From contig DLKC01000066.1 in the NCBI GenBank assembly GCA_002478885.1, positions 34,840 through 98,839 on the forward strand: DNA of 64,000 nt. Direction: 5' to 3'. A model generated the notes under the pieces. It saw only the letters and a list, made by a program, of their open reading frames with translations, was not told where the DNA came from and made no database searches. Within the stretch, counting starts at the first letter, position 1. Each line of letters opens with the position of its first letter. The stretch is from Chitinophagaceae bacterium UBA7600 (GTDB lineage: Bacteria; Bacteroidota; Bacteroidia; Chitinophagales; Chitinophagaceae). Made by a program: the position numbers and the translations under genes. This document shows positions 51,560-59,956 of this stretch, one piece after another.

Positions 51560-54500
51560 ATGCAACGCATAACCAGTTTAAAGCTATTAGTGCTTTTACT
51601 GTTCTCAGGGATTCAAATGTATGCGCAGGAAACAACAGCAACATTGAATGGAGTAGTTTCAGGCAGTAAGGGAGAACCAGTAGCAGGGGCGACAATTTCT
51701 GTAAAATATCTTCCTACAAATTACCAGACACAGGCACAAACAAACAGCAGGGGTATTTTTGTAATACCTAATCTTAAGCCGGGTGGTCCGTATACCATCT
51801 ACATTACTTTCATCGGCTACAAAGAGCAAACAATTAATGACGTAAATCTTTCTTTGGGCAATAATCCCGATGTTGTTGTTGCACTTGAATCAGCAGCGAA
51901 TGAATTGAAAGAAGTAACCGTATTGGCAGGTGGCAGAAAGGGCAATGGGTCGGGTTTAACGGTTGCCTCAAGGCAACTGCAGACATTACCAACCATCGGC
52001 AGAAGTATTGGTGATTTTACAAGGCTTACGCCACAAAGCAATAACAACTCTTTCGCCGGAACCAACTTTCGTTATAACAATATTACCATGGATGGCGCAG
52101 TCAACAACGACGCCATTGGTTTTAGTAATTCTGCCGGCGGTGTAAGCGGCGGCGGACAGGCGGGTACAGCAGGCTCCGGAACGCGGACTGTGCCTTACAG
52201 TATTGATGTAATACAGGAAGTGCAGGTACAATTAGCGCCTTACGATGTTAAGCTCGGGAACTTTACCGGTGGCAGCATTAACGCAGTTACCAAAAGCGGC
52301 ACCAACGATTTTCATGGCAGTGTTTATGGATATGGAAGAAACAATGCGCTCGTTGGTAAAAGCGTAGATGGTTTAAAAACCAAAATGGGCTCTGATTTTT
52401 ATGACTACCAAACAGGCGCCAGCATCGGCGGCCCGATTATCAAAAACAAGCTATTCTTTTTTGCCAATGCAGAAATGACGCGCAAACAAGAGCCTACATT
52501 TTACAATGCCGGTGACCCGGGTGCTGCCATTACCGTGGCAGATGCGCAAAGCATTACTAATTTCTTAAAAGCAAATTATAATTACGATCCGGGAACTTAT
52601 GCTGCTTACAACATATTCACCAACAGTAATAAATTCTTCGGCCGTATTGACTGGAATATCAACAGCAAATCAACTTTGATGCTGCGCGGCATTTATACAG
52701 ACGGCTGGGGGAATAACCTCGAAAGAAGTTCCACCAATTTCCAGTTTTCTTCAACAGACTTCACCCAGCACACAAAAAACCTGAATCTTGTTGCAGAGCT
52801 TAGAACAAAGTTTAGCAATGATTTAAGCAACCAGTTAATTGCAAGCTTTATTAAAGTGCATGAGTTCAGGGATTATCCCGGCCAGCTTTCGCCGTTTATG
52901 GATATTGCCGGTGGTAAAATATGGTTAGGCACCTGGCGCGAGGCAAGCATTTATAATATGCACCAGCAAACTGTTGAGCTAACAGATAACCTTACGTTAA
53001 CCAAGGGCATCAATAAGTTTACTTTTGGTACGCACAATGAATTTTATAATCTTTCTTATGGCTTCGTAAACTCATGGAATGGTCGTTGGGAATATTCAAG
53101 TCTTACTTCTTTCCTTAATAGCCAACCGAGCAGGATAAGAGGCGCCTATGCTTTTGATGACAGCAAAAACAACCAACAGCATCTCACAGACAACCTGCCA
53201 GGATCGAACTACAACGTCAATTTATTGAGTGGCTATGCGCAGGATGAAATTGCCGTGAGTAAAAGGTTTAAAATAACTCCGGGTATAAGGCTGGATTATT
53301 CATTTGTTGGCAACCAGCCTGCGCTTGATCCGGCTATTAACCAAACCGCAAACTATATTTCACAGGATCCAACATACAGTCACACGGCATTTGGTGATTT
53401 ATCCAATAAATGGTTAGGCAAGCCAACGGTTTCTCCGCGCATCGGTTTCAACTACGATGTAAAGGGGAATCAAAAATTTGTATTGCGTGGTGGCAGCGGC
53501 ATATTTGTCGGGCGTATGCCATTCGCGTGGATGGGCTATGCCTACACACTCAGCGGGACCAATTTTGGTAATATAGATTATAAGCCGGCAAGCGGTACAA
53601 AAGTTCCATTGGCAATTGATCCATTATACCTGAAAGACACGGTAACCAAATACGGCGGTTCGGCAGCGTCATCAACACACGAAGTTGACCTGATCGACAA
53701 TAATTTCAAATTGCCGAGGATATGGCGTTCAAACATTGCAGCTGATATAAGATTTGGTAAAGGGTATAAATTAACCCTTGACGCGATGTATACCAAAACC
53801 CTTTATGATGTGAAGTTTCAAAACATCAACGTGAAAGATACCACGGCTTATTTTTCACAAGGCCCGGCACAAACACCGGTATACGTTGGAGGTAAGGTTA
53901 ACAGTACTTTCTCCAATGTGTACCTGCTGAGCAATACAACAGAGGGGTCACGCTACAATCTTACCGCACAGTTATCAAAAACAACCAGTAACATAAGACT
54001 GGGTGCTTCAACGTTGTTAAATGTAAACTGGATGGTTGCCTACACTTACGGAATGAGCAAAGACCTGAGTAATGGTATAAGAAATTCGTTCCAGAGTAAC
54101 TATGAGGTTAACCCGGCGATTACACCAAACAACCCGACATTGTCTTATTCAAACTTCGATCTGCGTCACCGTGTTATTGCTTCTGCAAGTTTTGGGTTTA
54201 ACTGGAACCAGGCCAACGTGTCAACCGTTTCTTTCTTCTACAATGGCCAAAGCGGTAGCCCTTATAGCTTTATCTATGCCTCAAGCCCGAATCCCTTTGG
54301 CAATGCTTCAAATGCCAGTCTTGTTTATATTCCGCGTGCTGATGAACAAATCAATTTTGCCGACCTGAAAGATGCAACCGGTACAATCGTTTATACCGCA
54401 GCTCAACAGCAACAGGACTTCAACAGTTTTGTCAATAACGACAAATACCTGAGCAAGAAAAGAGGTCAGTATGCCGATCGTAATGGCCAGCGCACGCCAT

Positions 54501-54835
54501 GGAACCATGAAGTTGATATGAAGATTATGCACGAGTTTAAATTCAAAGGAGATAACAAACAGCGCTCATTAGTAGTGAGCCTGGATGTGTTCAATGTGCT
54601 TAACCTTATCAATTACCAATGGGGACACATCAACTTTGTTACCAACGTAAACAACTACACTGTTAACCTGCTTGCTTTTGCAAACGATGCGGCAGGTAAA
54701 AAGCCCGGCGCGCCTTCAACAGGTTATACACCAACATTCAACTATATTAAACCGTCTTCAACCGGCAACTACTATACTGTTGACCCGATCAACAGCCGCT
54801 GGCAGGGGCAGCTTGGAATAAAATATAATTTTTAA
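51560..54835 (+). CDS. Oar-like TonB-dependent receptor (large outer-membrane protein)
   Basis: 1091 aa. Signal peptide to about residue 22 (GIQMYAQ), then a carboxypeptidase-regulatory-like domain (about 25-110: GVVSGSKGEPVAGATISVKY). A plug domain rich in Asn/Gly (about 120-250: LQTLPTIGRSIGDFTRLTPQ, SIDVIQEVQVQLAPYDVKLG, NFTGGSINAVTKSGTNDFHG) and a long barrel ending in the aromatic LGIKYNF complete the protein. NFTGG-INAVTKSGTN is typical of Oar-type receptors. The ligand or secreted substrate is unknown. The 11-bp repeat array upstream suggests phosphate-starvation control (inference). Followed by a terminator. Confidence 0.9.
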   Translation: MQRITSLKLLVLLLFSGIQMYAQETTATLNGVVSGSKGEPVAGATISVKYLPTNYQTQAQTNSRGIFVIPNLKPGGPYTIYITFIGYKEQTINDVNLSLGNNPDVVVALESAANELKEVTVLAGGRKGNGSGLTVASRQLQTLPTIGRSIGDFTRLTPQSNNNSFAGTNFRYNNITMDGAVNNDAIGFSNSAGGVSGGGQAGTAGSGTRTVPYSIDVIQEVQVQLAPYDVKLGNFTGGSINAVTKSGTNDFHGSVYGYGRNNALVGKSVDGLKTKMGSDFYDYQTGASIGGPIIKNKLFFFANAEMTRKQEPTFYNAGDPGAAITVADAQSITNFLKANYNYDPGTYAAYNIFTNSNKFFGRIDWNINSKSTLMLRGIYTDGWGNNLERSSTNFQFSSTDFTQHTKNLNLVAELRTKFSNDLSNQLIASFIKVHEFRDYPGQLSPFMDIAGGKIWLGTWREASIYNMHQQTVELTDNLTLTKGINKFTFGTHNEFYNLSYGFVNSWNGRWEYSSLTSFLNSQPSRIRGAYAFDDSKNNQQHLTDNLPGSNYNVNLLSGYAQDEIAVSKRFKITPGIRLDYSFVGNQPALDPAINQTANYISQDPTYSHTAFGDLSNKWLGKPTVSPRIGFNYDVKGNQKFVLRGGSGIFVGRMPFAWMGYAYTLSGTNFGNIDYKPASGTKVPLAIDPLYLKDTVTKYGGSAASSTHEVDLIDNNFKLPRIWRSNIAADIRFGKGYKLTLDAMYTKTLYDVKFQNINVKDTTAYFSQGPAQTPVYVGGKVNSTFSNVYLLSNTTEGSRYNLTAQLSKTTSNIRLGASTLLNVNWMVAYTYGMSKDLSNGIRNSFQSNYEVNPAITPNNPTLSYSNFDLRHRVIASASFGFNWNQANVSTVSFFYNGQSGSPYSFIYASSPNPFGNASNASLVYIPRADEQINFADLKDATGTIVYTAAQQQQDFNSFVNNDKYLSKKRGQYADRNGQRTPWNHEVDMKIMHEFKFKGDNKQRSLVVSLDVFNVLNLINYQWGHINFVTNVNNYTVNLLAFANDAAGKKPGAPSTGYTPTFNYIKPSSTGNYYTVDPINSRWQGQLGIKYNF

Positions 54836-54838
54836 AAA

Positions 54839-54865
54839 AAGGGCAGCTGCGAGGCTGCCTTTTTA
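54839..54865 (+). terminator. Rho-independent terminator of the Oar-like receptor gene
   Basis: GGCAGC (54842-54847) and GCTGCC (54854-54859) with loop TGCGAG; the AAA before and TTTT after extend the stem. Confidence 0.85.
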
Positions 54866-54977
54866 ATATTAAAATGTTATTGTGTTCACATAAAGCGCAT
54901 ATAGCAAATTGATATTTGCAGCAACTTATTTGAATAGCATAATAATAAGTAAGCAGTTAGTTTAAATCTCATGTGCG

Positions 54978-55003
54978 GACCTGGTTTTTACCGGGTCTTT
55001 TTT
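54978..55003 (+). terminator. Second terminator downstream of the receptor, possible small-RNA end
   Basis: GACCTGGT (54978-54985) and ACCGGGTC (54990-54997), one G-T pair, TTTT loop, then TTTTTT. It is 113 nt past the first terminator, with no ORF between. No gene is transcribed toward it on the minus strand. Confidence 0.65.
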
Positions 55004-55015
55004 ATGCATCATTTT

Positions 55016-55068
55016 TGAACCCGGCAACATCGCTTTTATCAGCTTTGGTTGCGTCGCACGCTTCAAGT
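55016..55068 (-). repeat. Interspersed repeat family A, solo left arm
   Basis: TGAACCCGGCAACATCGC outer arm, then GGTTGCGTCGCACGCTTCAAG. Confidence 0.75.
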
Positions 55069-55261
55069 GTATTAATTCTGCGGAACCTGCTATGGAACTC
55101 AACATCCGGATTGCTGCCTGCCGTATTTCCACGGGACTTATAAATCATGTTTCGGTTACTATAACTTCCATTTCATGCTTTTTTTTGTGCATTGCCCGGG
55201 GAAGCAAATTAATTTAGCAGGCATTAAAAAATACCAGTGTTGCCAAAAAAATACAACTGCC

Positions 55262-55783
55262 ATGAAAAGATTGCTAAGCTGCATAGTGCTTATAATTTTT
55301 GCTCATAATATGTCCGGTGCGCAGCAGCCTGCGCAAGGCCCCTGTCAAACAAACGCGGCCTTTCGCCAATTTGATTTCTGGCTGGGCGATTGGGAAGCAT
55401 TTGCTCCTTCAGGGAAAAAGGCCGGTGACAGTAAAATTGAATTGATTCTCGACAGCTGTGTTATCCTGGAAAACTGGACAAGCACAACCATGGGTTACAA
55501 GGGGAAAAGCTTCAACACATTTAATACAACCAATAACAAATGGCAGCAGACCTGGGTTGATAATACCGGCTCTGTTACTTATTACAGCGATGGCGTGTTT
55601 ACCGACGGTAAGATGATACTCACTACAAAAAATGAGCAACAGCAGGATGGTTCAATCAAGATGCTCCGGATGACTTTTTCAAAATTAAGCAACGACAAAG
55701 TGCGACAATTTGGTGAAAGCTCAGTTGATGAAGGTAAAACATGGAAAACCGATTTTGATCTCGAGTACAGGCGGAAAAAATAA
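55262..55783 (+). CDS. DUF1579-like secreted protein
   Basis: 173 aa from the ATG at 55262, where a signal peptide starts (MKRLLSCIVLIIFAHNMSGAQ); an earlier in-frame start (55175) would add an unlikely 29 residues. FRQFDFWLGDWEAF near residue 40 is the typical opening of the DUF1579/lipocalin-like beta-barrel family. Later segments (SVTYYSDGVFTDGKMIL, RMTFSKLSNDKVRQFGESS) fit the repeating-strand layout. Probably periplasmic; function unknown. It stands alone. Confidence 0.7.
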   Translation: MKRLLSCIVLIIFAHNMSGAQQPAQGPCQTNAAFRQFDFWLGDWEAFAPSGKKAGDSKIELILDSCVILENWTSTTMGYKGKSFNTFNTTNNKWQQTWVDNTGSVTYYSDGVFTDGKMILTTKNEQQQDGSIKMLRMTFSKLSNDKVRQFGESSVDEGKTWKTDFDLEYRRKK

Positions 55784-55810
55784 TTTCATCTGATCAACAG
55801 ATGATTTAAA

Positions 55811-55887
55811 GTACAAGCGTGCGATGCCGGATAAGCCGGCACTATCGCGCAACAGCCGCCGCCACAGCGATCAGATGCCGGGTACAA
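55811..55887 (+). repeat. Interspersed repeat family A, solo arm with extra palindrome (type B)
   Basis: GTACAAGCGTGCGATGCCGG, then ATAAGCCGGCACTATCGCGC, AACAG and the outer GATGCCGGGTACAAA. It ends 7 nt before the esterase stop codon. Confidence 0.78.
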
Positions 55888-55893
55888 ATACAT

Positions 55894-56760
55894 TTACTTT
55901 TTGCCCCAGCCCCATTTTAAAAATTCAGGGAATGCCCGGCCCCAGGTGTACACATCGTGATGGCCGTCTTCCAGTTCGAGGTAGTGAATGGATTCATCGG
56001 TGTAGCCCTTGTTTTTTAGCTCGTCGATAAGGTCAAGCGTATCATCTATCGAATCGATGATGCCATTGTTGTTGCGGTCTTTGGTTTCGTCGAGTGCGCC
56101 GCATTCGAAAAAGAATTTGAGCCACGGTGCATATTTGCCATTCCGAATAATCTTGTGCATGATACGGTTTACGGCATCGTCGTATCCATCTTTATAGCTT
56201 TTGTCGCGCCACCAGAAAGAGCCACTGAATAAGCCAGCTTTTGAGAACTCAAAAGGGTTGTTCCATACGATATCCAATGCGCTTAGCGCACCGAGCGAAA
56301 AGCCAGCAAAAGACTTTTCACGAAATGCCTCTATTTTGTATTTTCTGCGGATGATTGGGAGCAATTCTTCAAAAATAAACCTGGAATAAGCAGGAGCTTT
56401 TGCACCGCGGCCTTTGTAGTCTTTTTCAGAAACAGTGCCATATTCCATCTTGCGGTCTTCGCCACAGTGTATGCCAATACAAATAAGCGGCTCCATTTGT
56501 GACGATTGAATCAATCCGTCGAGCAGGTGATCGAAATGCATTTTAGGAAGATCCTGTCCATCGTTTATAAGCAGCAAACCAATAGTTGCGTTTTCCGCAA
56601 TATGTAAAGGCAGGTAAGCATCAAAGATCACTTCCCTTTCGAGATGTTTGGACAGAATAAGATTTTGTTCGGTAAGAATATTTCCAGCAGTCAGTTTCGC
56701 ATCAGCCATAGTTTCAAAAGTAAGGAAACTGGTTTTCACTGGTACAAAAAGAATTTTCAT
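55894..56760 (-). CDS. Putative esterase (esterase D/enterochelin-esterase-like alpha/beta hydrolase)
   Basis: 288 aa, PF00756-type putative esterase without a signal peptide. The nucleophile elbow is GFSLGA in SFAGFSLGALSALD (about 150). A candidate acid lies in FECGALDETKD and a candidate His in ELEDGHHDVYTW. An EF-hand-like loop DRNNNGIIDSIDD follows the acid region, an unusual Ca2+-site-like insert. Divergent from the ATP-grasp gene, with 78 nt between starts, so the two share a control region. Inferred to deacylate or cyclise the product of the neighbouring ligases, or to act independently. Confidence 0.8.
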   Translation of the reverse strand: MKILFVPVKTSFLTFETMADAKLTAGNILTEQNLILSKHLEREVIFDAYLPLHIAENATIGLLLINDGQDLPKMHFDHLLDGLIQSSQMEPLICIGIHCGEDRKMEYGTVSEKDYKGRGAKAPAYSRFIFEELLPIIRRKYKIEAFREKSFAGFSLGALSALDIVWNNPFEFSKAGLFSGSFWWRDKSYKDGYDDAVNRIMHKIIRNGKYAPWLKFFFECGALDETKDRNNNGIIDSIDDTLDLIDELKNKGYTDESIHYLELEDGHHDVYTWGRAFPEFLKWGWGKK

Positions 56761-56838
56761 TTGTGAATTGCTGTGAATTCAGATTAGTTTCTTTAAATTG
56801 GCTCTCTAACCACATTCAAAACCTATAATCAATTGCAT

Positions 56839-57795
56839 ATGAAAAAGATTGGTATTCTTCACGGGCAGGAGAGAACGTTCCCCCACGCATTTGTAGAAAG
56901 AGTAAACAGCAAGAACATAGAAGGAGTATATGCAGAGCCGGTGCGCATTGATAAGGTAATGCAGGGCGAGGCTACAGAATATGCAGTAATCATTGACCGT
57001 ATAAGCCAGGATATTCCCTTTTACCGTGCGTACCTCAAGAACGCTGCATTATGTGGCACCGCCGTTATAAATAATCCATTCTGGTGGAGTGCCGATGAAA
57101 AATTCTTCAACAACTGTCTCGCCACTAAGATCGATGTGCCTGTTCCAAAGACCGTAATACTGCCATCGAGAGATCTTCCAACTGATACAACTGACAACTC
57201 GTTCAGCAATCTTGCCTACCCGCTCGATTGGGAAAATATATTCAACTACATTGGTTTTCCTGCATACATGAAGCCTTTTGCCGGTGGCGGATGGAAGAAT
57301 GTGTACAAGCTTAAAAGCGTAGAAGACTTTTTTGACAAGCACGCCGAAACCGGCCAGCTTGTAATGCTGTTGCAGGAAGAAATTGTGTTCGATGAATATT
57401 ACCGCTGTTATTGTATCGGCGGCAAGCATGTTCGCATTATGCCTTACGAGCCACGCAACCCGCATCACCTGCGCTATGTGGCCAATTTTACACCTTCGCC
57501 CGAGCGCCTGAAGCAAATGGAAGATATTGTACTGCGCATTAACAAATATCTTGGTTACGATTTTAATACCGTTGAGCTCGCCCTGCGCGATGGCGTACCT
57601 TATGCCATTGATTTCTGCAACCCTGCTCCCGATGCCGACCGCAACAGCGTGGGCGAAGAGAACTTTGCATGGGTGGTGGAAACGGCCGCGGATTACGCAA
57701 TTGAAAAGGCGCTCTCGCAACAACCCGGAAAGGACAACCTTACCTGGGGCGAGTATCTTAAGAGAGGCACGCAGCAGCAGGATTTATATCCATAA
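56839..57795 (+). CDS. ATP-grasp ligase-like protein
   Basis: 318 aa; the start is the ATG at 56839 (a TTG six bases earlier is ignored). The N-terminal Rossmann-like part reads KIGILHGQERTFPHAFVERV. The ATP-grasp signature follows: YMKPFAGGGWKNVYKL (glycine-rich loop), a VMLLQEEIVFDEYYRCYCI strand pair, and the metal-binding YDFNTVELALRDG plus AIDFCNPAPDAD (Glu and Asn/Asp ligands). It should activate a carboxylate as acyl phosphate and join it to an amine. The next gene, a GCS2 ligase 130 nt downstream, suggests two sequential amide bonds. Substrates unknown. Confidence 0.85.
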   Translation: MKKIGILHGQERTFPHAFVERVNSKNIEGVYAEPVRIDKVMQGEATEYAVIIDRISQDIPFYRAYLKNAALCGTAVINNPFWWSADEKFFNNCLATKIDVPVPKTVILPSRDLPTDTTDNSFSNLAYPLDWENIFNYIGFPAYMKPFAGGGWKNVYKLKSVEDFFDKHAETGQLVMLLQEEIVFDEYYRCYCIGGKHVRIMPYEPRNPHHLRYVANFTPSPERLKQMEDIVLRINKYLGYDFNTVELALRDGVPYAIDFCNPAPDADRNSVGEENFAWVVETAADYAIEKALSQQPGKDNLTWGEYLKRGTQQQDLYP

Positions 57796-57810
57796 AAAAG
57801 TTTTAATGCA

Positions 57811-57873
57811 TGGGCCGGCCTGTAGTTTTTCAACCAGGCGGCCGTTGCGTCGCACACTTGTACGTTCAATTCA
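57811..57873 (-). repeat. Interspersed repeat family A, solo left arm
   Basis: GGGCCGGCCTGTAG outer arm, then GTTGCGTCGCACACTTGTAC (57844-57863), between the ATP-grasp and GCS2 genes. Confidence 0.75.
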
Positions 57874-57925
57874 TTATTCAGCAGATACCGGTTCATAAAA
57901 TAAACAATCAAACCAGTTAATTATA

Positions 57926-59035
57926 ATGGCTCACCTCAATTATAAACATTTTACCCTGGGTGTTGAAGAAGAGTATATGGTGCTTGACCCCGGCACAAGA
58001 GAATTAAAGAGTCATGAACAAAAAATTGTGACAGAGGGCCAGAAAGTAATAAAGGACAAAGTAAAAGCCGAAATGCACCAGGCGGTGGTAGAAGTTGGCA
58101 CGGATATTTGCCAGGATATTAGCGAGGCTTATAAAGATGTATCAACATTGCGGGGTACTATTTCGCAAATTGCCGGTGAGCTGGGTTTATGGGTAGGGGC
58201 ATCTGGTACACATCCATTCAGCCACTGGGAAAGCCAACTGATAACCGATCACGTTCGTTATAACCAGATTGTCAACGAACTCCAGGAAGCGGCACGGAGC
58301 AATCTTATTTTTGGCTTACATGTACACGTTGGAATGGAAGACCGCAAGATGGCGATACACATTGCCAACTCTGCCAGGTATTTTCTTCCGCATGTTTACG
58401 CGCTTAGCACAAACTCTCCTTTTTGGGAAGCGAGAAAAACAGGATACAAATCGTTTCGCACAAAAGTGTTTGACAAATTCCCCCGCACTGGAATACCCGA
58501 CTATTTTGAAAGCATAGAGGCTTATGACAATTATGTGAACCTGTTGATAAAAACCAATTGCATTGACAATGCGAAAAAAATATGGTGGGACCTGCGGGTG
58601 CATCCTTTCTTTAACACTGTTGAATTTCGCATTTGCGATGTGCCCATGACCATCAATGAAACCATTGCCATCGCCGGTTTATTCCAGGCCATCTGTGCCA
58701 AGCTTTATAAGCTAAGGAGCCAGAATATGAATTTCATGATGTATCAGCGCGCTTTATTGAATGAAAATAAATGGCGGGCCAGCCGCTACGGAATTGATGG
58801 AACACTCATTGATTTTGGAAAAGAAAGTGAAGTTAACACGAGGGTGCTTATTTACGAATTGCTCGATTTTGTAGACGATGTAGTTGACAGCCTGGGCAGC
58901 CGGCATGCGATTAATCTTGTTCAGAAAATACTTGACAACGGGACCGGGGCAGACAGGCAGCTTGCGGTATTTGAGCAAACAGGGAAACTTACCAGCGTGG
59001 TTGACTACATACACGACCAGTTTTTGGTGCCTTAA
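57926..59035 (+). CDS. YbdK-family carboxylate-amine ligase (GCS2 glutamate-cysteine ligase-like)
   Basis: 369 aa. N-terminal FTLGVEEEYMVLDP has the metal-binding Glu cluster of the GCS2 fold. GLHVHVGM and TVEFRICDVPMT fit the active-site strands of the glutamine-synthetase-like superfamily. Members form gamma-glutamyl or similar amides using ATP; YbdK itself has weak glutamate-cysteine ligase activity. Adjacent to the ATP-grasp gene on the same strand, with a repeat arm in the 130-nt gap. A strong terminator follows. The family call is firm; the physiological product is unknown. Confidence 0.9.
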   Translation: MAHLNYKHFTLGVEEEYMVLDPGTRELKSHEQKIVTEGQKVIKDKVKAEMHQAVVEVGTDICQDISEAYKDVSTLRGTISQIAGELGLWVGASGTHPFSHWESQLITDHVRYNQIVNELQEAARSNLIFGLHVHVGMEDRKMAIHIANSARYFLPHVYALSTNSPFWEARKTGYKSFRTKVFDKFPRTGIPDYFESIEAYDNYVNLLIKTNCIDNAKKIWWDLRVHPFFNTVEFRICDVPMTINETIAIAGLFQAICAKLYKLRSQNMNFMMYQRALLNENKWRASRYGIDGTLIDFGKESEVNTRVLIYELLDFVDDVVDSLGSRHAINLVQKILDNGTGADRQLAVFEQTGKLTSVVDYIHDQFLVP

Positions 59036-59057
59036 CATAGACTGATGGATTTAGCGT

Positions 59058-59098
59058 GTTGCCTGCAGGAAATTTCTTTCTGCAGGCAACATTTTTTT
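59058..59098 (+). terminator. Rho-independent terminator of the ATP-grasp/GCS2 unit
   Basis: GTTGCCTGCAG (59058-59068) and CTGCAGGCAAC (59080-59090), perfect 11-bp stem, 11-nt loop, then ATTTTTTT. The rest of the gap up to 59413 shows no gene. Confidence 0.9.
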
Positions 59099-59413
59099 GG
59101 GCTATGGTATCTGTTATAAGCAATGATTTCACCGGATTATCAATTTAGCCGTTGCACCGTAAAATAATTGCAGCATCGGGCTTCTTTTCCATGTAATACT
59201 GATCGTATCTTAAAGATTAGCTGACCTTGAAAATGAGTTGAAATTTTTTACTACAGCAAATGTCGTCTTGTAACGGGCGAAGGCCCTGATGCCATAAAGG
59301 AAACAGCTGAAAGGAGCGTCGCAAGTAATGCCGCACAGTGAACAGGAAGCCGGCTATACAAAAATGCTGATAAGTCCGGGACACAGAAATTTGAAGTGAA
59401 ATAAATAAATAGT

Positions 59414-59956
59414 TTGAGCGAAGCTGAAATAATCAAAGGCTGCAGAATGAAAAATGCCGCTTGCCAGCGACTGTTATTTGAACAATATGCAGGCAGGCTT
59501 ATGGCAGTTTCTCTTCGTTATGCCCGCGACAAAGCCGAAGCTGAAGACATTTTGCAGGAATCGTACATCAATATTTTTTCCTGCATTAACCAATTCAAAG
59601 GGGAGGGCTCTTTTGAAGGCTGGCTCAAAAAAATTGTTGTTAATTGTGCCATTCGGTATGTGAAGAAAAGCCGGTTGAAGTTGGTTGATCCCGGAAAATA
59701 TGAAACACAGCAGTCGCCCGGTGAAGATTTTGTTATTCCGAATTTGAGTGAAATGGAGCTTATGAAACTGGTACATGCGCTGCCCGATGGCTATCGCCTT
59801 GTTTTTAATCTTTATGCTATTGAAGGATACAGTCATAATGATATTGCATCTATGCTTGGCATTGATCCATCCACCAGCCGCACGCAATTGCTAAAGGCAC
59901 GGCGATTGCTGCAGGAACAAATTTTATTCATTCATAAAATCCCGGCAGCATCATGA
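59414..59956 (+). CDS. ECF-type RNA polymerase sigma factor
   Basis: 180 aa. Sigma region 2 is ACQRLLFEQYAGRLMAVSLRYA and AEAEDILQESYINIF; region 4 is LPDGYRLVFNLYAIEGYSHNDIA and GIDPSTSRTQLLKARRLL. The frame has no ATG before the family-typical N-terminus (SEAEIIKGCR), and a stop lies just upstream, so TTG at 59414 is the likely start. The ATG at 59447 would cut into region 2. The stop overlaps the next gene by 4 nt (ATGA), so sigma factor and partner are co-translated. Confidence 0.88.
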   Translation: MSEAEIIKGCRMKNAACQRLLFEQYAGRLMAVSLRYARDKAEAEDILQESYINIFSCINQFKGEGSFEGWLKKIVVNCAIRYVKKSRLKLVDPGKYETQQSPGEDFVIPNLSEMELMKLVHALPDGYRLVFNLYAIEGYSHNDIASMLGIDPSTSRTQLLKARRLLQEQILFIHKIPAAS

